From positions 5,259 to 69,258 of the forward strand of contig JAAVID010000015.1 in assembly GCA_014799395.1 (NCBI GenBank): a stretch of DNA of 64,000 nt. Direction: 5' to 3'. The notes under the pieces are model-generated. The model did no database searches. It was not told the origin of the DNA and saw only the letters and a program-made list of their open reading frames with translations. Position 1 is the first letter of the stretch. Every line of letters starts with the position of its first letter. A program made the translations under genes and the position numbers. The stretch is from Oscillospiraceae bacterium (GTDB lineage: Bacteria > Bacillota > Clostridia > Oscillospirales > Ruminococcaceae). This document shows positions 51,059 through 58,251 of this stretch, one piece after another.

Positions 51059-51087
51059 TTGAAAATTGCGTGAAAATGTACTATAAT
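51059..51087 (+). promoter_or_regulatory. Sigma-A promoter of metG
   Basis: TTGAAA (51059-51064), 17 bases, TATAAT (51082-51087). The leader to metG is about 70 bases, too short for a T-box. Confidence 0.7.
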
Positions 51088-51161
51088 ATAATTATATAAG
51101 TATGCGCTTTTTAAGGCAATATTTACAAATTTCACAAATGTTGGAAAAGGGGAAGATACCG

Positions 51162-53099
51162 ATGAACGAAAAAGGAAAGTATTATATAACCACTCCGATA
51201 TACTATCCGTCGGGAAATCCGCATATCGGGCACTGCTACACCACGGTAGCCTGCGATACGATAGCGCGTTTCAAGAGAATGCAGGGCTATGACGTGATGT
51301 TCCTTACGGGCACGGACGAGCACGGAATGAAGATCGAGCAGAAGGCAAAGGAGCAGGGCGTTACCCCGAAGGAGTACGTCGACCCCATAGTCGCGAACTT
51401 CAAGCGTCTCTGGGAAACCATGGATATAAGCTACGACCGCTATATCCGCACCACCGACGATTACCACGTCAAGAGCGTTCAGAACATCTTCAAAAAGCTC
51501 TACGACAAGGGCTACATCTACAAAGGACAGTACGAGGGCAAATACTGCACGCCCTGCGAGAGCTTCTGGACGGAGAGCCAGCTCAAGGACGGCAAGTGCC
51601 CCGACTGCGGCCGCGAGGTCGTTGACGCTCACGAGGAAGCGTATTTCCTCAAGCTGTCGGATTTCGCCGATAAGGTGGAGAAGTTCCTCACCGAGACGGA
51701 TTACCTCTCGCCGAAGAGCCGCGTCAACGAGATGATAAACAACTTCATAAAGCCGGGACTGGAGGACTTGTGCGTTTCGCGCACCTCGTTCACTTGGGGC
51801 GTTCCCGTTGATTTTGACCCCAAGCACGTCGTTTACGTCTGGGTCGACGCTCTGTCGAACTATGTGACCGCCCTCGGCTACGAAAACGACGAGTATAACG
51901 ACTACGACAAATACTGGCCCGCCGATATGCACATGACCGCAAAGGAGATAGTGCGCTTCCACTCGATAGTATGGCCCGCTATCCTGATGATGCTGGAGCA
52001 GCCGCTCCCGAAAAAGCTGTACGGTCACGGCTGGATAAACTTCAACGGTCAGAAGATGTCCAAGTCTATCGGCAACGTTATCGACCCGTTTGTGCTCGCG
52101 GAGCGCTACGGCTCGGACGCGGTTCGCTATCAGATACTCCGCGATATGCCCTACGGCTCGGACAGCAACTTCTCCAACGAGATAATGATAAGCCGCATAA
52201 ATTCCGATCTGGCGAACGATCTGGGCAACCTCGTTTCCCGCACCGTCGCAATGGCGGACAAATATTTCGGCGGAACGCTCCCGACCGACCGTCAGCCCGA
52301 GCCGCTCGACGACGAGCTTATCGGTATGGCAAAGGCTCTGCGCGAAACGGTAACTCCGCTTGTCGGCGAGGCTCAGCTCTCCAAGGCGCTGGAGGAGATA
52401 TTCAAGGTAGTTTCCCGCGCGAACAAGTATATTGACGAGACGGAGCCGTGGGTACTCGGCAAGAGCGAGGACAAAAAGGCGCGTCTCGCAAGCGTTCTGT
52501 ACAACCTCTTGGAGACGATAAGGATTTGCTCGGGTCTGCTCGCGGCGTTTATGCCGCGCACAATGCCTATGGTATGGGAGCAGATAGGCGCGGACGAAAG
52601 CCTTGTAGCATATGATACTTTGGGAGAATTCGGCAGACTACCCGAAAACGTCACCGTTCACAAGGGCGGCGTACTGTTCCCGAGAATCGACGTTGACAAG
52701 GAGATCGACGAGCTGAACGCAATGCTCAAGCCCGAAAAGACTATCCGCGAGGACGAGGACTTGGACAAGGCGAATATTATCAACATCGACCAATTCGCCG
52801 AAATCAAGCTCCGCAGCGGCGAAATAACCGCCTGCGAGAAGATACCCAAGGCGAAGAAGCTGCTTAAGCTCACCGTCGACGACGGCAGAAACGGCAGACA
52901 GATAGTTTCGGGTATTGCGAAATGGTATAAGCCCGAGGATTTGGTCGGGAAGAAGATAGTGTTCGTGGCTAATCTCGCGCCCGCCAAGCTCTGCGGAGAG
53001 CTTTCCGAGGGCATGATACTCGCCTGCGACGCGGGCGGGGACGACGTTCGGGTGCTGTTCCTCGATAAGGACGTACCCAACGGCTCAACAATAAGATAA
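51162..53099 (+). CDS. metG: Methionyl-tRNA synthetase
   Basis: Class I synthetase of 645 residues. HIGH motif G-N-P-H-I-G-H-C-Y near 17-25, one zinc knuckle in the connective domain (C-T-P-C ... C-P-D-C, about 127-147), K-M-S-K-S-I-G-N near 298, the anticodon helical domain, and a C-terminal tRNA-binding OB domain of the Arc1p/Trbp111 type (I-K-L-R-S-G-E-I-T-A-C-E-K, about 545-645). ATG 51162 is preferred: AAGGGG lies 9 bases upstream and homologues begin there; the earlier ATG at 51102 overlaps the promoter region. Confidence 0.95.
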   Translation: MNEKGKYYITTPIYYPSGNPHIGHCYTTVACDTIARFKRMQGYDVMFLTGTDEHGMKIEQKAKEQGVTPKEYVDPIVANFKRLWETMDISYDRYIRTTDDYHVKSVQNIFKKLYDKGYIYKGQYEGKYCTPCESFWTESQLKDGKCPDCGREVVDAHEEAYFLKLSDFADKVEKFLTETDYLSPKSRVNEMINNFIKPGLEDLCVSRTSFTWGVPVDFDPKHVVYVWVDALSNYVTALGYENDEYNDYDKYWPADMHMTAKEIVRFHSIVWPAILMMLEQPLPKKLYGHGWINFNGQKMSKSIGNVIDPFVLAERYGSDAVRYQILRDMPYGSDSNFSNEIMISRINSDLANDLGNLVSRTVAMADKYFGGTLPTDRQPEPLDDELIGMAKALRETVTPLVGEAQLSKALEEIFKVVSRANKYIDETEPWVLGKSEDKKARLASVLYNLLETIRICSGLLAAFMPRTMPMVWEQIGADESLVAYDTLGEFGRLPENVTVHKGGVLFPRIDVDKEIDELNAMLKPEKTIREDEDLDKANIINIDQFAEIKLRSGEITACEKIPKAKKLLKLTVDDGRNGRQIVSGIAKWYKPEDLVGKKIVFVANLAPAKLCGELSEGMILACDAGGDDVRVLFLDKDVPNGSTIR

Positions 53100-53116
53100 G
53101 AAAGGACTGAATAAGT

Positions 53117-53536
53117 ATGGCAAAGCCTATCCAAGGACAAGTGTGGACGGACAAAAAGCGGACGTTTCTCGGACTTCCGTGGTCGTTCACACGCTATATA
53201 CTCACCGAAAAGAAGCTGATAACCCGCAAGGGCTTTCTCAACATAACCGAGGACGAGGTAGAGCTGTACCGAATTCTCGATAAAAGTCTGCGGCTGCCTT
53301 TCGGTCAGAGACTGTTCGGCTGCGGCACGGTGGTGCTCAACTGCAAGGACGTAGACACTCCCGTAAAGGAAATAAAGTCGATCAAGAAGCCGAGAGAATT
53401 TTCGGATCTTCTCGAAAAGTACATCGACACACAGCGCGATAAATACGGCACGCGCGGAAGAGATATTCTCGGCTTTCAGCCGCACGAGCATGACGACGAG
53501 CTTTGCGGCGAGGATCACGACAATATGATAAGATAG
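53117..53536 (+). CDS. PH-domain (bPH2-like) protein
   Basis: The 139-residue protein begins with W-T-D-K-K-R-T-F-L-G-L-P-W-S-F-T-R-Y and continues L-I-T-R-K-G-F-L-N-I-T-E-D-E-V-E-L-Y-R-I-L-D-K-S, the beta pattern of bacterial PH domains (DUF304-like), and V-K-E-I-K-S-I-K-K-P near residue 90. No membrane segment is present, unlike many bPH2 proteins. A Glu/Asp/His-rich tail ends it. Its role is unknown. The gene ends with TAG and follows metG by 17 bases. Confidence 0.78.
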   Translation: MAKPIQGQVWTDKKRTFLGLPWSFTRYILTEKKLITRKGFLNITEDEVELYRILDKSLRLPFGQRLFGCGTVVLNCKDVDTPVKEIKSIKKPREFSDLLEKYIDTQRDKYGTRGRDILGFQPHEHDDELCGEDHDNMIR

Positions 53537-53571
53537 CTTTTATTATATGCCCATGGAAGGGGGAAAGAAGT

Positions 53572-54219
53572 ATGGACATTTCAAGAATAGCGGACATAGG
53601 CTCCATAAACCAGACGACGCTCACCAAAACCGCGACGCAGAAAACGGAAACAAAGACCACTACGCTCACCACCGAGCATACCGACAGCTTTGTAAAATCC
53701 GAAGCCGCCTTTACGCCCGCGTATACCAAGAAGTCGGCACAGAAACAGAACTCTGACAACAACCTCACGCAGAAAGAGAATACCGAGGATAAAGTCGCAA
53801 AGGTCGACGAGCAGGGCAAGCCCGCTTCTCTCGAGGAGCGTATGACAAAGGGCGTGAGCCACATTATCCGCGCTATGTTCGTAAAACAGGGCGAGGTGCT
53901 CTCGGGGAACGTTCCGAGCGTGGGCGCGAAAATGTACGCCGAGGAATTGCTGTCGCAATTGCGTATGCTGTACGGCAACTCCGCCGCCGAGGAAAACACC
54001 GCCGAATACTGGCAGCCCGACGAGACCGCCGCGCGCCTGCTTATGTTCTTTGACTGCGTAAGCGTAGAGGGCGAGGACAAGGCAGGTCTGCTTGAGCGCT
54101 CGTTCCTGTCGGCGTTCGGCGACACCGAGAAGCTGTTCGGCGGCCGCGGTCGTCTGCCTTTGGAGAGCTACGAAACAAAACAGCTCGTTCTCGAAGCGTA
54201 TTTTAACGGAGCGGCATAA
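53572..54219 (+). CDS. Uncharacterised protein with disordered Thr/Lys-rich N-terminus
   Basis: Of 215 residues, the first 85 are polar and probably disordered (T-x-T-x-K-T repeats), resembling FlgM- or flagellar-locus proteins only in style. The rest is helical, with E-E-R-M-T-K-G-V-S-H-I-I-R-A-M-F near 88-103 and a C-terminal R-L-L-M-F-F-D-C-V-S-V. A distant relation to DUF5610-type domains is possible but not shown. ATG 53572 has GGAAGGGGG upstream; the longer frame is discounted. The stop is immediately followed by the tatD start. Confidence 0.55.
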   Translation: MDISRIADIGSINQTTLTKTATQKTETKTTTLTTEHTDSFVKSEAAFTPAYTKKSAQKQNSDNNLTQKENTEDKVAKVDEQGKPASLEERMTKGVSHIIRAMFVKQGEVLSGNVPSVGAKMYAEELLSQLRMLYGNSAAEENTAEYWQPDETAARLLMFFDCVSVEGEDKAGLLERSFLSAFGDTEKLFGGRGRLPLESYETKQLVLEAYFNGAA

Positions 54220-55002
54220 ATGGGCAGTATTTTTGACACACACGCGCATTACATGAAAGAGGACTTCGGTGAGGAGCTTGATCTGCTTCTCGCCGAATTG
54301 CCGAGCAAAAATGTCGGTCGCGTTCTCGCAATAGGCTGCGATCTCCCGTCAAGCGCGGAGGAGATAGCGCTTGCGGAGCGTTACGATTATATTTACGCGG
54401 CAGCGGGAATCCACCCCGAACACGCCGCCGAGCTTCCCGAGGACTGGGAGAGCAAGCTGGAGCAAATGCTGGCGCATAAAAAAGTCGTCGCGCTCGGCGA
54501 GATAGGACTTGACTACCACTATCCCGAACCGCCCAAGGATATTCAGCAAGAGGTTTTCGTTAAACAGCTTGAACTTGCCAAGCGGCTTGATATGCCCGTT
54601 GTTATCCACTCGCGCGACGCTTCGGCGGATACAATGGAGATACTGAAACGGTTCAAGCCGCGCGGAGTGCTGCATTGCTTTTCGGGCAGCGCCGAGACCG
54701 CCCGCGAGGTCGTAAAGCTCGGTATGTATATCGGCTTTACGGGAGTGCTTACGTTCAAGAACTCAAAGAAAGCGTGGGCAGCCTGCGCGGAAACTCCGAT
54801 AGACAGACTGCTGCTCGAAACGGACTGCCCGTATATGGCGCCCGTTCCCCACAGAGGAGAGCGCTCGGACAGCTCGATGATCGCGTTCACCGCCGCGAAA
54901 ATGGCGGAGATAAAGGGCGTTTCCACCGAGGAAATGATAGACATCGCGCGGAGAAACGGCGAAAGACTGTTTTTCGGAGGAGAATTGAATGATAACGTAT
55001 GA
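54220..55002 (+). CDS. tatD: TatD-family metal-dependent DNase
   Basis: The 260-residue TIM-barrel hydrolase has the metal-binding set: D-T-H-A-H near the start, G-E-I-G-L-D-Y-H near 92, V-I-H-S-R-D-A near 128, L-H-C-F-S-G near 152 and E-T-D-C-P-Y near 203. TatD enzymes act as 3'-5' exonucleases in DNA repair. The ATG directly follows the TAA of the previous gene (TAAATG) and the 3' end overlaps the acetyltransferase gene by 14 bases, so all three are translationally linked. Confidence 0.92.
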   Translation: MGSIFDTHAHYMKEDFGEELDLLLAELPSKNVGRVLAIGCDLPSSAEEIALAERYDYIYAAAGIHPEHAAELPEDWESKLEQMLAHKKVVALGEIGLDYHYPEPPKDIQQEVFVKQLELAKRLDMPVVIHSRDASADTMEILKRFKPRGVLHCFSGSAETAREVVKLGMYIGFTGVLTFKNSKKAWAACAETPIDRLLLETDCPYMAPVPHRGERSDSSMIAFTAAKMAEIKGVSTEEMIDIARRNGERLFFGGELNDNV

Positions 55003-55441
55003 AAAAGCCGCTCCACACCATATCGGGGATTTTATAAAGCTCCGCGTTGAGCTGCTTTGCGGCATTTACAACAAGCCCGAATCGGCGTTTGAGGGCGAGT
55101 TCACGCGGCTTTCCGAGGAGTTTTTCAAGAGCGGCGACCAGACCACCGTGCTTGCGTTCGACGGCGAAAGGGCAGTCGGCTGCGCGACTATCTGTTACAT
55201 CACGCTTATGCCGACCTTCGATCACCCGACAGGAAAACGCGCTCACATAATGAACGTCTACACCAACGCGGATTATCGCCGACAGGGTATCGCGCGGCAA
55301 ATGGTAACAATGCTGCTCGACGAGGCAAGGGAGCGCGGAGCGGGTTATGTCTCCCTCGACGCGACCGAAAACGGCAGACCGCTTTATACGTCGCTGGGAT
55401 TTGCTCCCAATGACGAAAATATGGGCTTAAATCTGCAATAA
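54989..55441 (+). CDS. GNAT-family N-acetyltransferase
   Basis: The 150-residue protein has the GNAT fold: V-G-C-A-T-I-C-Y-I strand, M-N-V-Y-T-N-A-D-Y-R-R-Q-G-I-A-R (the acetyl-CoA binding motif A, R-R-Q-G-I-A) and S-L-D-A-T-E-N-G-R-P-L-Y-T-S-L-G-F at the end. The substrate is unknown. GGAGGAG in the end of tatD serves as binding site for ATG 54989. Complete length. Confidence 0.88.
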   Translation: MITYEKAAPHHIGDFIKLRVELLCGIYNKPESAFEGEFTRLSEEFFKSGDQTTVLAFDGERAVGCATICYITLMPTFDHPTGKRAHIMNVYTNADYRRQGIARQMVTMLLDEARERGAGYVSLDATENGRPLYTSLGFAPNDENMGLNLQ

Positions 55442-55463
55442 TATATAATTGGAGGTGTTTGCA

Positions 55464-55682
55464 GTGAGCAATAAAGAAAAGGTGATCAGCCTGATCGACA
55501 ACATTCCCGATGAGCAGTTAAACTTTATTGTCGGGTATCTTCAGAATTTGTGCGATGAAATAGAGGACGATATGTTTTGTGAGAAATTATATCAAGACTA
55601 TCTGCACAGCCCCGATAAAGATGAATTTGTTCCCATTGAGGAAGTGCTTAAAGGGTTAACGCAAAATGGCATACAAGATTAA
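55464..55682 (+). CDS. Antitoxin of a RelE-type pair
   Basis: The 72-residue acidic protein starts with GTG 55464, 8 bases after TTGGAGG. It has S-N-K-E-K-V-I-S-L-I-D-N-I-P-D-E-Q-L-N-F-I-V-G-Y-L at the N-terminus and an acidic C-terminal segment that probably wraps the toxin. Its 3' end overlaps the toxin gene by 17 bases. It belongs to the small antitoxins found with RelE/ParE partners in Clostridia; no DNA-binding fold is obvious. Confidence 0.82.
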   Translation: MSNKEKVISLIDNIPDEQLNFIVGYLQNLCDEIEDDMFCEKLYQDYLHSPDKDEFVPIEEVLKGLTQNGIQD

Positions 55683-55914
55683 ATTGTCCAAAGACGCGGA
55701 AAAATTTCTGCAAAAGCAGCCGCCAAAGCAGCAGGCAAGAATTATTGACGCTATTTTAAAGCTCCCGTACACGGGCGATATAAAAGTAATGAAGGGACAC
55801 GGCAATTTATACCGTCTGCGCGTGGGAGCTTACAGAATAATTTACAGCGTGGAAAACGATCAGCTTATCGTATATGTACTGGAAATCGGCAACAGAGGCG
55901 ACATATATAAATAA
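55666..55914 (+). CDS. RelE/ParE-family toxin
   Basis: The 82-residue basic protein has the RelE/mRNA-interferase pattern: Y-K-I-K-L-S-K-D-A-E-K-F-L-Q-K-Q at the start, L-P-Y-T-G-D-I-K-V-M-K-G near 33-44, L-Y-R-L-R-V-G-A-Y-R-I-I-Y and a final V-L-E-I-G-N-R-G-D-I-Y-K. RelE toxins cleave mRNA at the ribosome; the R-x-R-x-G-x-Y-R-I-x-Y core is intact. The pair is AT-richer than its neighbours, which hints at acquisition. Confidence 0.92.
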   Translation: MAYKIKLSKDAEKFLQKQPPKQQARIIDAILKLPYTGDIKVMKGHGNLYRLRVGAYRIIYSVENDQLIVYVLEIGNRGDIYK

Positions 55915-55926
55915 TTTGGAGGTTTT

Positions 55927-56877
55927 ATGGATACTGACGGCAGTCGAAGTATTAACGAAAAACAGGAAAACGAACACAAAGTCGGCAAGGTGCTGTTAGC
56001 GCCGCTTATCGGCTTGAACAAAGGGCTTACGGCGCTGCTGAAATCGGCGCTCGGCGCGAACTACGCAGACGTAACGGAGGACGAGGTCCGCGACCTTGTG
56101 GACGCGCTCGCCAATGACGACGACGAGGACGGCATCGAGGAAAACTCGGCGCAGATGATAAACAACATCTTCGAGTTCGACAACCGCACCGCCGCCGACG
56201 TTATGACCCACCGCACGAATATCGTAGGCGTTGACGTAAACTCGATAACGCTCGACGACCTTATCTATCTCGCGCTCGACTTGGGTTTTTCGAGAATTCC
56301 CGTCTACGAGGAGACTATCGACAAAATTGTCGGGATAATCATCGTCAAGGACTTGCTCTGCCTAATAGGAAAGACCGACCTGTCCGACTTCAAGATCGGC
56401 GATTTCCTGCGCGACGTGAGCTACGTTCCCGAGTCCTGCTCCTGCCCCGACGTTTTCAAAACGCTCACCGCAATGAAGTCGGGAATGGCGGTAGTCGTCG
56501 ACGAGTACGGCGGCACGGCGGGCATAGTCACGCTCGAAGACCTTATCGAAGCGGTAATGGGCAATATCCAGGACGAATACGACGACGAAAAACAGCTTAT
56601 CACCAAAATCGACGCCGAGACCTACGACGTCGCGGGCGAAGCAGACCCCGAGGAGGTTTTCGGGCTGTTCGGCATAGAGCTTCCCGAGGATCACGAATAC
56701 GAGACCATTTCCGGCTTCGTTACCGACAAGCTCGGGTATATCCCCGAGGGCACGGACTTAGTTCCCCCCACCGTCGAGTATGAGGGCATAATGCTCGCCG
56801 TTGTGCAGGTCGAGGACAGAAATATACTGAAAATTCGGGCAACCAAGCTGCCCGAACCGACAGAGGACGAGGAATAA
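55927..56877 (+). CDS. CBS-domain and CorC/HlyC-domain protein without membrane domain
   Basis: The 316-residue protein has an E-D-E-V-R-D-L-V and D-V-M-T-H-R-T-N-I motif before two CBS domains (about 90-215, with S-R-I-P-V-Y-E-E and V-V-D-E-Y-G-G-T-A-G-I-V-T-L-E-D-L-I-E-A-V-M-G) and a CorC_HlyC domain at the end. The CNNM/DUF21 membrane domain seen in most Firmicutes homologues is missing; the protein instead starts with about 80 mostly acidic residues. E. coli CorC has the same soluble layout. A role in metal or membrane homeostasis is inferred from the family. Confidence 0.88.
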   Translation: MDTDGSRSINEKQENEHKVGKVLLAPLIGLNKGLTALLKSALGANYADVTEDEVRDLVDALANDDDEDGIEENSAQMINNIFEFDNRTAADVMTHRTNIVGVDVNSITLDDLIYLALDLGFSRIPVYEETIDKIVGIIIVKDLLCLIGKTDLSDFKIGDFLRDVSYVPESCSCPDVFKTLTAMKSGMAVVVDEYGGTAGIVTLEDLIEAVMGNIQDEYDDEKQLITKIDAETYDVAGEADPEEVFGLFGIELPEDHEYETISGFVTDKLGYIPEGTDLVPPTVEYEGIMLAVVQVEDRNILKIRATKLPEPTEDEE

Positions 56878-56880
56878 AGA

Positions 56881-57513
56881 ATGACTAAAAAACAAAAAGC
56901 CGCCCAAGTTATCGAGCTGCTTAAACAGGAATATCCTGAGGTAAAATGCGCGTTGTTGTACACCAAGCCGCACGAGTTGCTCATCGCGACAAGGCTCTCC
57001 GCGCAGTGCACCGACAAGCGCGTAAATCTTGTCACTCCCGCGCTGTTCGAGCGCTTCCCGAGCGTCGAAGCGTTCGCCAATGCAGAGGTCTCCGAGGTCG
57101 AGGAGTACATAAGATCCTGCGGACTGTACCACACCAAGGCGCAGGATATAGTCGAAATGTGCCGCGTGCTGAAAGACGTCCACGGCGGCACAGTCCCCGA
57201 CAGTATCGAGGAACTCGTAAAACTCCCGGGCGTAGGCCGAAAAACCGCAAACCTCATAGTCGGCGACCTCTACGGCAAGCCCGCAATGGTCTGCGACACC
57301 CACGTTATCCGCCTGACAAACAGGCTCGGCTTGTCGCAGGGCAAGGACGCGGTTCAGGTCGAAAAACAGCTGCGCGCGATAGTTCCGCCCGAGGAGGGCT
57401 TGTGCCTCTGCCACCGCCTTGTGTGGCACGGCAGAGGAGTATGCTCCGCCAGAGCGCCGAAGTGCGCGGAATGTGCGCTGTCGGAAATTTGCGCCGAACA
57501 CAAGAAAAAATGA
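56881..57513 (+). CDS. nth: Endonuclease III
   Basis: Bifunctional DNA glycosylase/AP lyase for oxidised pyrimidines, 210 residues. The HhH motif L-P-G-V-G-R-K-T-A-N-L-I near 113 holds the catalytic Lys, D-T-H-V-I-R-L follows with the catalytic Asp, and the C-terminal 4Fe-4S loop C-x6-C-x2-C-x5-C is present (C-S-A-R-A-P-K-C-A-E-C-A-L-S-E-I-C, preceded by H-G-R-G-V). It follows the CBS gene after 3 bases and ends in a terminator. Confidence 0.94.
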   Translation: MTKKQKAAQVIELLKQEYPEVKCALLYTKPHELLIATRLSAQCTDKRVNLVTPALFERFPSVEAFANAEVSEVEEYIRSCGLYHTKAQDIVEMCRVLKDVHGGTVPDSIEELVKLPGVGRKTANLIVGDLYGKPAMVCDTHVIRLTNRLGLSQGKDAVQVEKQLRAIVPPEEGLCLCHRLVWHGRGVCSARAPKCAECALSEICAEHKKK

Positions 57514-57518
57514 AATGA

Positions 57519-57553
57519 CCCCATTTTCAAAGCGAAAATGGGGCGAATTTTAT
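57519..57553. terminator. Terminator between nth and dut
   Basis: CCCCATTTTC (57519-57528), loop AAAGC, GAAAATGGGG (57534-57543). The stem is the same as after glyS. T-rich sequence follows on the plus strand; dut ends at 57550 on the other. Confidence 0.82.
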
Positions 57554-58035
57554 TTTGTAGTGCTTCCGAAGCCGCCGTTGCGAACGCCGTCCGCGTCGTC
57601 GTCCTCGGTAATCCCGTACTCGGTAAAAATTCCCTGCATAAAGCCCGTACCCGCGGGTATGACCACGGTCTTGCCATCCTTGCTGTCGTTGGTTATCTTC
57701 GCGAAGATATGCCCCTCGTTGTCGGAGAAATAGTAGTCGCTGTCGATTATCCCGACGGTATTGTCAAGCTGGAGACGGAACTTAAAGCCCAGCCCGCTCC
57801 TCGGATACAGCGACAGCACCCAGCCCTCCGCTATCCTTACGCGCACGCCCGTCGGCACTTTCACGGTCTCCCCCGCCTTAAGCTCAATGTCGAACGGCGC
57901 GAAAAAATCATACCCCGCCGAGCCCGAGGTCGCGCGCTTGGGCAAAACGATGTTGTCATAAACGCTGTCCGCGCCCAAAAATCCCCGATTCCATTGTTCG
58001 GCAGATACTTTCTCAAATTTTGCAATGCGTTTCAT
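57550..58035 (-). CDS. dut: dUTP diphosphatase
   Basis: The 161-residue trimeric-type dUTPase hydrolyses dUTP to dUMP. Motif 1 S-A-G-Y-D-F-F-A-P, motif 2 P-R-S-G-L-G-F-K, motif 3 G-I-I-D-S-D-Y (catalytic Asp), the F-M-Q-G-I-F motif and the Phe-containing tail R-N-G-G-F-G-S-T-T are all visible. The insertion Y-G-I-T-E-D-D-D-A-D-G-V near the end is family-typical in Clostridia. ATG 58035 follows CGGAGGA; the longer frame to 58113 has no site. Confidence 0.94.
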   Translation of the reverse strand: MKRIAKFEKVSAEQWNRGFLGADSVYDNIVLPKRATSGSAGYDFFAPFDIELKAGETVKVPTGVRVRIAEGWVLSLYPRSGLGFKFRLQLDNTVGIIDSDYYFSDNEGHIFAKITNDSKDGKTVVIPAGTGFMQGIFTEYGITEDDDADGVRNGGFGSTTK

Positions 58036-58192
58036 ATATTCCTCCGGATAACACTTGATAAGCGTATGTATATAGTATGTATATATTATAATGTATAAAC
58101 AAAAAGAAATCAACCGTCAATATACACAAAATACCCCGCGTTTTAACGTAGCAAGTTATTGAATTCAAGCGCTGGGAATTTTTAAAAATGGC

Positions 58193-58221
58193 TTGACTAA
58201 AAATTCAAAATGTGGTATAAT
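58193..58221 (+). promoter_or_regulatory. Sigma-A promoter of the surface-protein gene
   Basis: TTGACT (58193-58198), 17 bases ending TGTGG, TATAAT (58216-58221), 30 bases before the ATG. Confidence 0.85.
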
Positions 58222-58251
58222 GGTATTTATAAATAACAATAGGAGGTAACC

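Noticed and set aside
51088..51161. T-box or SAM riboswitch before metG
   Set aside because: The leader is about 70 bases with no specifier stem, T-box sequence or terminator/antiterminator pair.
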